DNA of 64,000 nucleotides. Origin: Betaproteobacteria bacterium HGW-Betaproteobacteria-3 (GTDB lineage Bacteria; Pseudomonadota; Gammaproteobacteria; Burkholderiales; Burkholderiaceae_C). The stretch covers positions 62,001-126,000 of the forward strand of contig PHCI01000002.1 of the NCBI GenBank assembly GCA_002842205.1, given 5' to 3'. The notes below the pieces were generated by a model. The model searched no databases and was not told the DNA's origin. It saw only the letters and a list, made by a program, of their open reading frames with translations. Position 1 is the first letter of the stretch; every line of letters begins with the position of its first letter. The translations under genes were made by a program, and so were the position numbers. Below, piece by piece: positions 42,852 through 51,782 of this stretch.

Positions 42852-43826
42852 TCAGGCGTCGAGCTGGATGTGGCGGTCACGCGCCAGCCGGGTCCAGCGG
42901 GCGATGTCGGCGCGCACGAACTGGCCGAATTGCTCGCTGCTCATGGGCATGGGGTCGATCGCCTCGATCGACAGTTTGTCGCGCATGTCGGGCGCCTTGA
43001 GCACGGTGTTCAGCGTGTCATTGAGTTGGGCCACCACGGCCGCGGGCAGGCCGGCCGGGCCCATGACGCCGTACCACTGCATGGCATCAAAGCCCTTGAA
43101 ACCGAGCTCGTCCAGCGTGGGGGTGTCCTTGAGCAGCGGATGCCGCACCGCCCCCGTCACCGCCAGCGGCTTGACGCGACCGCCGCGAATGTGCGGCATG
43201 GCCGCGGCCAGTCCGGGGAACATGGCCTGGGTCTGCCCGCCGATGAGGTCGGTGAAGGCCGGTGCCACCCCACGGTAGGGGATGTGGACCATGAAGGAGT
43301 CGATCTGCTGCTTGAACAGCTCCATCGTCAGGTGCGTGAGCGAGCCCTGGCCGGCCGAGCCGTAACTCAGGCGACCGGGGTTCTTGCGCAGGTAGTCCAC
43401 GAACTCTTTCACATTGTTCACGGGGGTTTGCGAGTTGACCACCAGCACGTTGGGGGTGCCGCCGATCATGCCGACCATGGTGAAGTCCTTGATGGGGTCG
43501 TAGGGCAGCTTGCGCGTGGCCGGGCTGGTGCCGTGCGTGGCCACATAGCCCTGCAGCAGGGTGTAGCCGTCGGGCGCGGCGCGGGTGGTGGCCTGGCAGG
43601 CAATCACGCCGCCACCGCCGCCCTGGTTGTCCACCACGAAGCTCTGGCCCAGCTGTCTGCTCCAGCGGTCGGTGACGGTGCGGCCCACCATGTCGCTGCC
43701 ACCGCCGGCCGACACGGGCACGATGTAGCGGATGGCACGCGAAGGATAAGCCTGCGCGCGGGTGCTGCCGGCGGCGCCCAGCAGCAGGGCGGCCGGGACG
43801 GCTTGCAAAAGGTGGCGTCGTTGCAT
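42852..43826 (-). CDS. Bug-type (TctC) tripartite tricarboxylate transporter receptor
   Basis: The protein has 324 residues; GGAG precedes ATG 43826. Signal peptide MQRRHLLQAVPAALLLGAAG. Bug hallmarks are RAIRYIVPVSAGGGSDMVGR, FVVDNQGGGGGVIACQATTR, PDGYTLLQGYVATHGTSPA and SYGSAGQGSLTHLTMELFK. These receptors bind carboxylates; hundreds occur per genome in this order, usually without their own TctA/TctB, and neither is nearby. The MmgE/PrpD gene follows 43 bp downstream and likely shares the transcript. Upstream (43827-43990) I see no further feature. Confidence 0.92.
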   Translation of the reverse strand: MQRRHLLQAVPAALLLGAAGSTRAQAYPSRAIRYIVPVSAGGGSDMVGRTVTDRWSRQLGQSFVVDNQGGGGGVIACQATTRAAPDGYTLLQGYVATHGTSPATRKLPYDPIKDFTMVGMIGGTPNVLVVNSQTPVNNVKEFVDYLRKNPGRLSYGSAGQGSLTHLTMELFKQQIDSFMVHIPYRGVAPAFTDLIGGQTQAMFPGLAAAMPHIRGGRVKPLAVTGAVRHPLLKDTPTLDELGFKGFDAMQWYGVMGPAGLPAAVVAQLNDTLNTVLKAPDMRDKLSIEAIDPMPMSSEQFGQFVRADIARWTRLARDRHIQLDA

Positions 43827-43990
43827 GATGGATCTCCGTGGGCTGTGGCTGGGGCGGTGCGATGGAGGCCCTGCCGCTGCGAAAAATGACAAAAACCACG
43901 GGTATCGTATCTGACGCCCTCACGCTTGCAGGCGCAGGTTTTCCCGCGGACGCCAGCGCCAGCAGGCAGGGCACGCGGAGTGCCCGAGGC

Positions 43991-45283
43991 TCATCGTCTC
44001 GGGTCAGCGCGCACCCGCAACACATCCAGTTCCGACACCGCGCCGGCCTGGTTGCCCCATTGGGTGCGGATGTGGGTGAGCAAGGCGGCAATCTCGTGCT
44101 CGTTCAGCACCAGCATGAAGGGCGGCATGCCGAACGGACGCGGATTGCCCTGCGTGGCGGGGGCAAAACCCCCATGCAGAACGATCTGCACCAGGTTCAC
44201 GGGCGAAGCCATCGTGACGGCCCGATTGCCGGCCAGCGCGGGGTAGGCGCCGGGGATGCCCTCGCCGCGCGCGCCGTGGCAATCGGCGCAATGGTGCTCG
44301 TACAGCTTGGCGGTGGCCGCATCGGGGGGTTGCGCGGGGGGCGGGGGCGGAAGCGGGCGCCTGGTCGCGGGTGCTGCGGGTGCGTCGGTGGCCAGTGTCT
44401 TGAGGTAGGCGGCCATGGCGGTGAGGTCGGTGTCGTTCAGATATTGGGTGCTGCCCAGCACCACTTCGGCCATCGGGCCGGTGGCCGAGCCCTGCGCTGC
44501 GATACCGGTTTTGAGCAGGCGCACGACTTCGGCGTCGGGCCAGTGGGCGACCCCGGCTTCGGCGGACAAGGCCAGCGACGGGGCGTACCAGTTTTGCATC
44601 GGGATCAGGCCGCCGGCCAGGTCGGGCGCATCCTGCATGGCACCCAAGGCATTGCGTTCGCTGTGGCAGGCCGCACAGTGCCCAAGCCCGCGCACGAGAT
44701 AGGCGCCGCGGTTCCAGGCCGCTGGCTTGGCAGGGTCGGGCTGGAACGCGCCCGGCGAGAAATACAGCGTGCGCCAGACCGCCAGCGCGGCCTGGGTGCT
44801 GAACGGCCAGCGCAACGTGTGCGGCGGGGTCGCCTGTGCCACGGGGGGCAAGCTCTGCAGGTAGGCCAGCAGTGCATCCGAATCCGCTCGCGTGACCAGC
44901 GTGGTGCTGGTGTAGGGAAATGCGGGGTAGAGCAGGCGGCCGTCGCGCGAGCGGCCATGGTGCAGGGCGCGCCAGAACTGCGCGGGCGACCATTGCCCGA
45001 GGCCATGGGTTGCGTCGGGCGTGAGGTTGGACGCGAACACCGTGCCGAATGGCGTTTCAATGCCACGTCCCCCGGCATAGGGCTGGCCACCGCGCGCCGT
45101 GTGGCAGGCCGCGCAATTGCCCGCACGCGCCAGGTAGGCCCCGCGCGCCACCTGTTCGGCCGTGGCGGGGGCGATCCGGGCTTCGGACACATCAACCCCA
45201 TCCCGAAAATTGTCGATCCACACGATGCCCGCGAAGACGCAGACCCCGGCCGCGACGCCTGCGGCCACGCGCCTCCATTTCAT
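43991..45283 (-). CDS. Tri-haem cytochrome c (dehydrogenase cytochrome-subunit type)
   Basis: The protein has 430 residues. It has an N-terminal membrane anchor (about 6-22) and three c-type haem sites: CAACH at 57-61, CAACH at 203-207 and CADCH at 332-336, with axial-Met candidates in each domain. The layout and length match the cytochrome subunit of membrane alcohol, gluconate or aldehyde dehydrogenases, which passes electrons to quinone or an oxidase. A Pro-rich linker (about 308-320) precedes the last domain. Its start overlaps the di-haem gene's stop (ATGA). No dehydrogenase catalytic subunit is adjacent. Confidence 0.88.
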   Translation of the reverse strand: MKWRRVAAGVAAGVCVFAGIVWIDNFRDGVDVSEARIAPATAEQVARGAYLARAGNCAACHTARGGQPYAGGRGIETPFGTVFASNLTPDATHGLGQWSPAQFWRALHHGRSRDGRLLYPAFPYTSTTLVTRADSDALLAYLQSLPPVAQATPPHTLRWPFSTQAALAVWRTLYFSPGAFQPDPAKPAAWNRGAYLVRGLGHCAACHSERNALGAMQDAPDLAGGLIPMQNWYAPSLALSAEAGVAHWPDAEVVRLLKTGIAAQGSATGPMAEVVLGSTQYLNDTDLTAMAAYLKTLATDAPAAPATRRPLPPPPPAQPPDAATAKLYEHHCADCHGARGEGIPGAYPALAGNRAVTMASPVNLVQIVLHGGFAPATQGNPRPFGMPPFMLVLNEHEIAALLTHIRTQWGNQAGAVSELDVLRVRADPRR

Positions 45284-46008
45284 CGCGATGCTCCCGATGC
45301 AGCGGCCGGTGCGCTGCCGCAATCAAGGGGCATGGGCGCTGGCAGCGCTGCCGCCGGGTGCGACGGCTTCGGCACGGGTTGCGCCGCAAGCCAGCCGGTG
45401 ATGGCGGCAATGTCCTGCGGCCCGAGCCGCTGCACCACCTGGGCCATGCAGTCGGGCGCGTGGGCGCGGCGCTGGCCGGTCTTCCACGCGCCGAGCTGTG
45501 CGTTGAGGTAGTCGCGTGGCAGGCCCAGCAGACCGGGCACATGGGGTGCCACGCCGGTGAGCGTGCGACCGTGGCAGACCATGCAGGCGGGCAGTCGCGC
45601 CTGCCCGTCGCCCTGCCGTGCCAGCGTGGCCCCGCGCGCGCGTTGGGCTTCGGCCAGAGGGGGCGAGCTGGGGGCTGGATAAGGGAGGTCCAGCGCCGCG
45701 AAATGCTGGGCGATTTCCATCAGGTAGGCATCGGACAGCCGGTCAACCATGCCGGTCATCAGGCCGTAATGGCGTCGCCCGTCGCGAAAGTTCACGAGCT
45801 GGTTGAAAAGATAACCCGCAGGCTTGCCCGCCAGGCGCGGGTAGTAACCGTCAGGCCCGGCCCGGCCCTGGTCGCCGTGGCAGGCCGTGCAGGCCTTGAG
45901 GCGCTGGGCCAGCGTGTCTTCAAACCCAGCGGTCCGGGCTGGCACACCGAGCAGGGCGAAACTCAGCGTGGCAACGAGTTTCCATGCGGTTTTCATGGCT
46001 GCGATCAT
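45280..46008 (-). CDS. Di-haem cytochrome c (c4-like)
   Basis: The protein has 242 residues from ATG 46008 (a second ATG at 45996 is also plausible). A signal peptide ends near GVPARTAG; two haem sites are CTACH (40-44) and CMVCH (142-146). GYYPRLAGKPAGYLFNQLVN and DYLNAQLGAWKTGQRRAHAP resemble the repeated domains of cytochrome c4/c553 proteins, which shuttle electrons in the periplasm. The C-terminal tail is Ala/Pro-rich. It is coupled to the tri-haem gene; together they look like an electron-transfer pair whose dehydrogenase is encoded elsewhere. Confidence 0.87.
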   Translation of the reverse strand: MIAAMKTAWKLVATLSFALLGVPARTAGFEDTLAQRLKACTACHGDQGRAGPDGYYPRLAGKPAGYLFNQLVNFRDGRRHYGLMTGMVDRLSDAYLMEIAQHFAALDLPYPAPSSPPLAEAQRARGATLARQGDGQARLPACMVCHGRTLTGVAPHVPGLLGLPRDYLNAQLGAWKTGQRRAHAPDCMAQVVQRLGPQDIAAITGWLAAQPVPKPSHPAAALPAPMPLDCGSAPAAASGASR

Positions 46009-46147
46009 GCCCGAATCCCGGATGCAGACCCCGCGCTGCGATCCGCCATTTGTTCTGAGGTGAGGGTAAGCGGAGCGGTTGGTCCATTTATCGACGTTTA
46101 TTTGGACTGATTGGTACTTATTCTCTCTATCTGAAACGGCAAGCCCC

Positions 46148-46155
46148 GCCGATAT
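46148..46155 (+). promoter_or_regulatory. Candidate FliA (sigma-28) -10 element for the chemoreceptor gene
   Basis: GCCGATAT matches seven of eight bases of the flagellar sigma-28 -10 element GCCGATAA and lies 36 bp before the chemoreceptor ATG, a suitable leader distance. The -35 region at the expected distance is a poor match to TAAA, so this is a weak call. Confidence 0.35.
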
Positions 46156-46191
46156 GTTGGGCGGGACGTTGATTTCAATCAGGAGAAACGC

Positions 46192-47748
46192 ATGCGCATG
46201 CTTCAAGATTTGTCGATCCGGTGCCGATTGTTATGGGCTTTTGGTGCTCTGGCGGCGTTGATGGCGGCTTCCGGCGCCTTGGCACTGGGTCATATGCAGG
46301 TGCTGGCCGACAACACCGAAAAACTGTTCAATCACCCGATGGCCGTTTCGCAAGCCATTCTGATGGTCGATGGCGATCTTGTGCGCATGCATCGCGGCAT
46401 GAAAGACGTGGCGCTGGCCACATCACCGGAAGCGGTCGAAAAGGCGGCGGCGACTGTGAACGCACTGGAAACCCAGGTGATGCAGAACCTGGAGCGTGTG
46501 CACGCAGCGTTTTTGGGGCCCAAGGAAATGTTGCACGACATTGAGCAAAAGCTTGTCGCGTGGAAGCCCGTGCGCGAACGCGTCATCGCGCTGAGTCTGG
46601 CGGGCAAAGTGCAAGATGCCGCCGTCATTACCCGCGAGGAAGGCGCGGCGCGGGTCAGCGAACTCAGCGCGACCGTCAAGACCTTGAAAGACTGGGCTCA
46701 GGCGCGCGGACAACAGTTTTATGCAGCGGCGGGGGAAACGCGGGACCGCAGCTTTCGGGTGGTGGTTGCGGTCAATGCGGTACTGCTGGTTCTGGCCATG
46801 GTGATGGGTTGGTGGATTGCCGCAAGCATCAGCCGACCGATCGGTCAGGCGGTTCAACTCGCCGAGGCGGTGGCCGTTGGCGACTTGACGTCGCGCGTTG
46901 AGGTCACGGCGGGGGGCGAGCCCGGGCGCTTGCTGCGTGCGCTCAACACCATGACCGGCCGACTTGGCACCGTGGTGGGCGCGGTGCGCTCCAGCAGCGG
47001 TGAACTTGCGGCCGGCGCAAGCCAGATTGCGACTGGCGCCGCCGATCTGAGTCAGCGCACGGAAGAACAGGCCGCCAACCTGGAGCAGACGGTGGCCACC
47101 ATGGAAGAGTTGACGGCAACCGTGAGCAGCAGTGCCGACAGTGCATCGCAAGCCAACGATCTGGTGGGCAGGGCGCGCGAGGTGGCCACCCAAGGCGGCG
47201 AGCTGGTTGCCCGGGTGGTGGTCACCATGGGCGAAATCACGACCAGCAGTCACCGCATTGGCGAGATCATCGGCGTGATTGACGGCATCGCCTTCCAGAC
47301 CAACATCCTTGCGTTGAACGCCGCAGTGGAGGCCGCGCGCGCCGGTGAACAAGGTCGGGGGTTTGCGGTGGTTGCCAGCGAGGTGCGCAATTTGGCACAC
47401 CGAAGCGCCGAGGCGGCCAAGGAAATCAAGGTGTTGATTGAAGGCAGCATGGACAAGGTCGGGCAGGGTGAACGGCTGGTTCATGAAGCTGGTGCCTCGA
47501 TGGGGGACATCGTGGACCGCGTGCACAAAGTGGCGGCCTTGATCGGGGGTATTACAACCGCCACGTCCGAGGAGGGCGCGGGCATGAAGCAGATCAACAG
47601 CGCCCTGTCGCAGCTTGATCAAGTGACGCAGCAGAATGCCGCACTGGTGGAGGAGTCTGCGGCGGCCGCCCAGAGCCTCAACGCCCAGACGGTGCGGCTG
47701 GTGGATCTGGTCAGCGTGTTTCGCCTGCCGCCGACGGTCATGGCCTGA
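46192..47748 (+). CDS. Methyl-accepting chemotaxis protein
   Basis: The protein has 518 residues; AGGAGAAACGC precedes the ATG. TM1 lies around 12-32, then a periplasmic four-helix-bundle ligand domain (about 33-187), TM2 around 188-210, a HAMP domain ([20 protein letters not shown]), and the signalling domain whose hairpin tip [20 protein letters not shown] is nearly invariant. It senses an extracellular or periplasmic signal and controls CheA. Ligand unknown. It stands alone; no che genes are adjacent, and a FliA-like element may link it to the flagellar regulon. Confidence 0.93.
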   Translation: MRMLQDLSIRCRLLWAFGALAALMAASGALALGHMQVLADNTEKLFNHPMAVSQAILMVDGDLVRMHRGMKDVALATSPEAVEKAAATVNALETQVMQNLERVHAAFLGPKEMLHDIEQKLVAWKPVRERVIALSLAGKVQDAAVITREEGAARVSELSATVKTLKDWAQARGQQFYAAAGETRDRSFRVVVAVNAVLLVLAMVMGWWIAASISRPIGQAVQLAEAVAVGDLTSRVEVTAGGEPGRLLRALNTMTGRLGTVVGAVRSSSGELAAGASQIATGAADLSQRTEEQAANLEQTVATMEELTATVSSSADSASQANDLVGRAREVATQGGELVARVVVTMGEITTSSHRIGEIIGVIDGIAFQTNILALNAAVEAARAGEQGRGFAVVASEVRNLAHRSAEAAKEIKVLIEGSMDKVGQGERLVHEAGASMGDIVDRVHKVAALIGGITTATSEEGAGMKQINSALSQLDQVTQQNAALVEESAAAAQSLNAQTVRLVDLVSVFRLPPTVMA

Positions 47749-47768
47749 GCGTGACGGTACCGCCCGCC

Positions 47769-48377
47769 TTACCGGACCACGATTTCCGCGCGGCGGTTGC
47801 GGGGTTCGTCGACTTCGTCGTCGGTGGCCACCAGCGGCTCGCGCTCGCCGCGGCCCACGGCTTCGACCCGCTCGGCGGCAAAGCCACGTGCCAGGAGCAG
47901 CTCGCGAATGGCGGCGGCACGCTGGCGCGACAACGTGTCGTTGGCTTCGAGCGAACCCACGCGGTCGGTGTGGCCGATCACGATGATCTCACCCCCCGGC
48001 CGGGTGCCGGCGACCGCCACCACCGCGGTCAGCTGCGCCTCGGATTCGGCGGTCAGCTTGGAGCCGCCCGGCTCAAAGTAGAGCAGGTAACGTTGCTCTG
48101 GCGCGGGCTGGCGCAGTAAAAGTTGTGGAAACTGCGCTTGAACCTGGTCGGCGGTGGTGGTGTCCACCGCGATGTCGCCGCGGGCACTGACGGACGCTAC
48201 CTGGTAGGCCTGGTCCAGCACCTGCGTCTGGTTTCCCACCGTGATGTCGATCGCGCTGGCTTTCGATTGCGGCAGCAACACCACGCGCGATGCGGGCCCG
48301 GCACAACCGGCCAGCGCGACCAGCCCGAGGACGGCCAGCGTCAACAGGGCGCGAAAAACAGGCGAGTGGTGTTTCAT
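47769..48377 (-). CDS. OmpA-family lipoprotein
   Basis: The protein has 202 residues. A lipoprotein signal ends ALAGC (Cys25). The middle (about 30-85) is a small unclassified domain. The C-terminal OmpA peptidoglycan-binding domain is clear: LYFEPGGSKLTAESEAQLTA, EIIVIGHTDRVGSLEANDTL and SRQRAAAIRELLLARGF, then RRAEIVVR. It should anchor the outer membrane to peptidoglycan. Its ATG overlaps the stop of the FecR-domain gene, so the two are made together. Confidence 0.88.
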   Translation of the reverse strand: MKHHSPVFRALLTLAVLGLVALAGCAGPASRVVLLPQSKASAIDITVGNQTQVLDQAYQVASVSARGDIAVDTTTADQVQAQFPQLLLRQPAPEQRYLLYFEPGGSKLTAESEAQLTAVVAVAGTRPGGEIIVIGHTDRVGSLEANDTLSRQRAAAIRELLLARGFAAERVEAVGRGEREPLVATDDEVDEPRNRRAEIVVR

Positions 48378-49006
48378 GGCAGTGCCTTGCGAACGTCCGG
48401 GTTGGGCGCGGCTTCGACGATGAAGTCGGTGCCCCGCACGCCGACCACCGAGGTGGGCGTGTGCACCTTGAACAGTTCCGGGTTGATGCGCGCCAGCAGG
48501 CCGGTGACCACCCGGATCGAGCCTTCCATCAGATTCACCAGAAACTGGCCCCGCTGGGTGGTGGGCTCAAAGCTGAAGCGCGAAAGATCGACCACCGCGT
48601 TGGGCCCGACCGTCAACACGGTGCCATCGCGCAGCGTGACCACGGCCGAACCACTTTCGCCGGTGACGATGCGGTCACCCTCGTCCAGCGCGGTGCCCGG
48701 CACGGGGCGGGAGCGCACCCGAGCGCGGATCACGGCGACATCGCCTTCGGCCGCTTTGAAGGTGCCACTGCGCAGCGGCATCACGACCGCCGGGACTGGC
48801 GGCACCGGCAGGGGTGAAGACAGTGGGGTTGCCGGCGTCGCATCGGAAGCGGAAGTTGCAGGAGGAATGGCGGATGGGGCCGCTGTGGGGGCCGTGGTTT
48901 GCGCGAGGGCACCGGCGGCGGCCAGCAGGCCCGCTGCCGTCACCAGTGCGGCCACGCAGCGCATGGACCATCCGCGCAACATGAAATCAAAAGTCGTCAA
49001 ATTCAT
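48374..49006 (-). CDS. FecR-domain periplasmic protein
   Basis: The protein has 210 residues from ATG 49006 (ATG 49015 also possible). An N-terminal signal segment MRCVAALVTAAGLLAAAGAL is followed by an Ala/Pro/Thr-rich linker (about 35-75) and a FecR domain (about 80-185): GDVAVIRARVRSRPVPGTAL, GDRIVTGESGSAVVTLRDGT, FLVNLMEGSIRVVTG and TPTSVVGVRGTDFIVE. Unlike sigma-regulator FecR, it has no cytoplasmic anti-sigma part. FecR/OmpA pairs often precede a CHASE2 adenylate cyclase, but none is present here. Confidence 0.85.
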   Translation of the reverse strand: MNLTTFDFMLRGWSMRCVAALVTAAGLLAAAGALAQTTAPTAAPSAIPPATSASDATPATPLSSPLPVPPVPAVVMPLRSGTFKAAEGDVAVIRARVRSRPVPGTALDEGDRIVTGESGSAVVTLRDGTVLTVGPNAVVDLSRFSFEPTTQRGQFLVNLMEGSIRVVTGLLARINPELFKVHTPTSVVGVRGTDFIVEAAPNPDVRKALP

Positions 49007-49080
49007 GGGCGCCATCGTATCAGTTGAACGATGGCGCCGACCTCGCGTGCAACACACGCAAACACAGCGGACGTGCGCCA

Positions 49081-49845
49081 TCAGGCCCGGGTGATGCGAA
49101 AGCCTCCGTCCACCAGCAGCACTTCGCCGGTGGTTCGGGCGGCGCCTGCACCGAGCCACCAGGCGGCGTCGGCCACGTCCTCGGGGCGGACCACGGCATC
49201 GAGCACGGCGCGACCGCGGTAGGCTTCGACCGTGGCGGCATAGCGTTCAGGGCCCAGGCCATCCTGCATCCAGGGCGTTTCGACCAGACCGGGCGCGATG
49301 GCGTTGACGCGGATGTCCGGCCCGAGCGCCCGGGCCAAGCCCACGGTCATCGCGTTGAGTGCCCCTTTGGACGCCATGTAGGCGATCGACGAGCCGGTGC
49401 CCATGAACGAGGCGATCGATGAGATGTTGACCACGGCGCTGCCCAGGTTCTTGCGCAACAGCGGCGTGAAGGCGCGCGTCATCTGGAAAGCACCCACGAC
49501 GTTGACGCTGTAGATGCGGTGAAAGTCCTCGGCCGCCAGACCTTCGAGGTCGCGCAGGGGCACAAACCGGGTGGTGCCGGCGTTGTTGACGAGCACATCG
49601 GCCCGGCCCCAGACTTCTTCGACCTCGGCCGCCAACTCCCGGCATTGAGCGTCCACGGACACATCGGCGTAGACCACGAGCGCCTCGGCGCCCAGCGCCC
49701 GGCACTCCGCCGCAACCGCCTCGGCCGGTGCAGCCTCGCGTGAATAGTTGACGACCACGTTCCAGCCGCTGCCGGCATACAGGCGTGCAGTGGCCGCGCC
49801 AATGCCGGAAGACGAGCCGGTGACGACACACACTTTACGGGTCAT
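49081..49845 (-). CDS. SDR-family oxidoreductase
   Basis: The protein has 254 residues; a strong CCAGGAGG precedes ATG 49845. Classical SDR: VCVVTGSSSGIGAATARLYA, VLVNNAGTTRFVPL, the catalytic Ser in NISSIASFMGTGSSIAYMAS with YxxxK (YMASK), and NAIAPGLVETPWMQ. The ending TGEVLLVDGGFRITRA is typical of 3-oxoacyl-reductase-like (FabG-like) enzymes. NADP use is plausible. The substrate is unknown; other fatty acid genes lie within 5 kb. Confidence 0.88.
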   Translation of the reverse strand: MTRKVCVVTGSSSGIGAATARLYAGSGWNVVVNYSREAAPAEAVAAECRALGAEALVVYADVSVDAQCRELAAEVEEVWGRADVLVNNAGTTRFVPLRDLEGLAAEDFHRIYSVNVVGAFQMTRAFTPLLRKNLGSAVVNISSIASFMGTGSSIAYMASKGALNAMTVGLARALGPDIRVNAIAPGLVETPWMQDGLGPERYAATVEAYRGRAVLDAVVRPEDVADAAWWLGAGAARTTGEVLLVDGGFRITRA

Positions 49846-49957
49846 GCTGCCTCCTGGAAATGAGTTCCAGATCGTGCGGCGCCCCGTCATTCGCGCCAAG
49901 GGGATTGACCCTAGGCCGCCCTGGCCTGGCAGGTCATCCGACCGGTCTGCGGTCAGC

Positions 49958-49981
49958 GCCATGGGCTGCGTGGCATTTTTT
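49958..49981 (+). terminator. Hairpin with T-tract in a divergent intergenic region
   Basis: GCCATG (49958-49963) pairs with CGTGGC (49969-49974, one wobble), followed by ATTTTTT. This looks like a plus-strand intrinsic terminator, but no plus-strand gene lies directly upstream. It is 110 bp before the GNAT start, so it may be a leader attenuator or a chance structure. Confidence 0.35.
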
Positions 49982-50091
49982 AACCCCACCTGAAGACGAT
50001 GTGTGCCGCCGATGCGCCAGGGTCTGCCAGAGCGGCGACAATCAAGGGGTTATCACAGCCATTTGCTGCCGTTCAGGCGGCTTTCCCCCGC

Positions 50092-50610
50092 ATGACAAGT
50101 TATTCCGTCCGGCCCGCTGTCCTGAGCGACGCGCGCGCCATCGCCGAAATCCACGTCGCCACCTGGCGCACCGCCTACCAGGGCCTCATGCCCGATGAGC
50201 ACCTGGCCGCGCTGTCGGTACCCAAGCGCGAGGCTTACTGGCGCGAGGCCATTGAGTACAGCGAACCGCAGGTGCACGTAGCGCTCGACGGCGCCACCCC
50301 GATCGGGTTTGTGGGGCTGGACCGCTCGCGCGATCCCAAATCAAAATCGACCACTGGCGAGATCTGGGCACTGTACGTGACACCCGCGCACTGGGGACAG
50401 GGTGCCGGGCTGGCCTTGTGGGACGCCGCCCGCGAGGCCGCCGAAGAAGAAGGCTTCACCGACCTCACGCTGTGGACGCTGCTGCGCAACGAGCGCGCGT
50501 TGCGGTTTTTCGAACTGGCGGGCTTCAAACGCGAGTTGCCATCGGCACGCACCATCCCGGTGGGCACTGTGCGGCTGGAAGAAATTCGCCTGCGCCGCGC
50601 GTTGGGCTGA
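50092..50610 (+). CDS. GNAT-family N-acetyltransferase
   Basis: The protein has 172 residues. GNAT fold: YSVRPAVLSDARAIAEIHVA, WRTAYQGLMPDEHLAALSV, IWALYVTPAHWGQGAGLALW (the acetyl-CoA-binding Q/RxxGxG/A stretch GQGAGLAL), LTLWTLLRNERALRFFELAG, and FKRE. It acetylates an amine on an unidentified small molecule or protein. dusC follows 30 bp downstream on the same strand, so they may be co-transcribed. Confidence 0.87.
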   Translation: MTSYSVRPAVLSDARAIAEIHVATWRTAYQGLMPDEHLAALSVPKREAYWREAIEYSEPQVHVALDGATPIGFVGLDRSRDPKSKSTTGEIWALYVTPAHWGQGAGLALWDAAREAAEEEGFTDLTLWTLLRNERALRFFELAGFKRELPSARTIPVGTVRLEEIRLRRALG

Positions 50611-50640
50611 CCGCGACGCACCCCCCGACTGCGCCGTGCC

Positions 50641-51618
50641 ATGATGATCCTGCTCGCCCCGATGGAAGGGCTGCTGGACCACACGCTGCGCGACATCCTG
50701 ACGCGCGTGGGCGGCATTGACCGCTGCGTGTCCGAGTTCATCCGGGTCACCGACCAGCTCTTGCCCAACCGGGTGTTCACCCGCATCGTGCCCGAGTTGC
50801 TGCGCGGTGGCTGCACCCCGGCGGGCGTGCCGGTGCGTCCGCAGTTGCTGGGGTCCGACCCGGTCTGTCTGGCCGAGAACGCGGCAAGGCTGGCCGCGCT
50901 GGGGCCGGCCGGAATCGACCTGAATTTCGGCTGTCCCGCCAAAACCGTGAACCGCCATCGTGGCGGTGCGGTGCTGCTCGACGAACCTGAACTGATCGCA
51001 CGGATCGTGGGCGCGGTGCGGCGTGCTGTGCCGGCCAATGTGCCGGTGTCGGCCAAGATGCGATTGGGCTTCAACGACGCCTCGCGCGCGCTCGAGTGCG
51101 CGCAGGCCATCGCCGGTGCCGGGGCGGGCGAACTGGTGGTGCACGCCCGCACCCGGGCCGACGGCTACCGCCCTCCCGCGTACTGGGAACGCATCGCCGA
51201 CATCCGACGCAGCGTGACCATTCCCGTGGTGGCCAATGGCGAGATCTGGACGGTGGCCGACGCCCTGCGGTGCCGCGAGGTGTCGGGCTGCCCTGCGCTC
51301 ATGCTGGGGCGTGGCATGGTGGCCAACCCGGGCCTGGCCCGCGCCATCCGTGCGGCCCTGCACGGGGCACCTGAGCCTGCCGTGGCCTGGCATGCGCTGG
51401 CGCCGCTGCTGGACGACTACTGGCGGTTGCTGCGCGGGCACGTCGAGCCGCGACACCGGGCCGGTCGGCTCAAGCAGTGGCTGAATTTCCTGCGCCGCGA
51501 ATTCCCGCAGGCGCAAGTGGCGTGGACGGCGGTTCGCACGGTCAACGATCCAGGGGCGATGGGCGCTTGGCTCGGGCAACTGGCCGTGGCCAGGGCAGAG
51601 GCCGCCGAGCCCGCCTGA
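50641..51618 (+). CDS. dusC: tRNA-dihydrouridine(16) synthase DusC
   Basis: The protein has 325 residues; an ATG at 50644 is an equal alternative. The start MMILLAPMEGLLDHTLRDIL, then IDLNFGCPAKTVNRHRGGAV with the catalytic Cys98 (same number as in E. coli DusC), VSAKMRLGFNDASRALE, GELVVHARTRADGYRPPAYW (DusC-type) and LMLGRGMVANPGLARAIR for FMN binding. It reduces U16 of tRNA to dihydrouridine using FMN and NADPH. A hairpin follows the stop. Confidence 0.93.
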   Translation: MMILLAPMEGLLDHTLRDILTRVGGIDRCVSEFIRVTDQLLPNRVFTRIVPELLRGGCTPAGVPVRPQLLGSDPVCLAENAARLAALGPAGIDLNFGCPAKTVNRHRGGAVLLDEPELIARIVGAVRRAVPANVPVSAKMRLGFNDASRALECAQAIAGAGAGELVVHARTRADGYRPPAYWERIADIRRSVTIPVVANGEIWTVADALRCREVSGCPALMLGRGMVANPGLARAIRAALHGAPEPAVAWHALAPLLDDYWRLLRGHVEPRHRAGRLKQWLNFLRREFPQAQVAWTAVRTVNDPGAMGAWLGQLAVARAEAAEPA

Positions 51619-51643
51619 CGCCGGGCGCGCCATCCACAAGACC

Positions 51644-51677
51644 CCCGAGAAAGCGGCAAAAAGTCACGCTTTTCGGG
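51644..51677 (+). terminator. Hairpin after dusC
   Basis: CCCGA-G-AAAGCG (51644-51655) pairs with CGCTTTTCGGG (51667-51677) in an 11-bp stem with one bulged G. The right arm merges with the 12-bp palindrome CGGGAATTCCCG (51674-51685). No T-tract follows. It lies 25 bp after the dusC stop and about 100 bp upstream of the next gene. Confidence 0.5.
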
Positions 51678-51782
51678 AATTCCCGCAGCGGCTCGGGCGC
51701 CTAGAGTCGTGTGGACGGCAGACCGGCCGCCGTACAGGCGCCGGGTTGGTATTCACCGTCGCGCAAACAGGACCCTCCCGAA

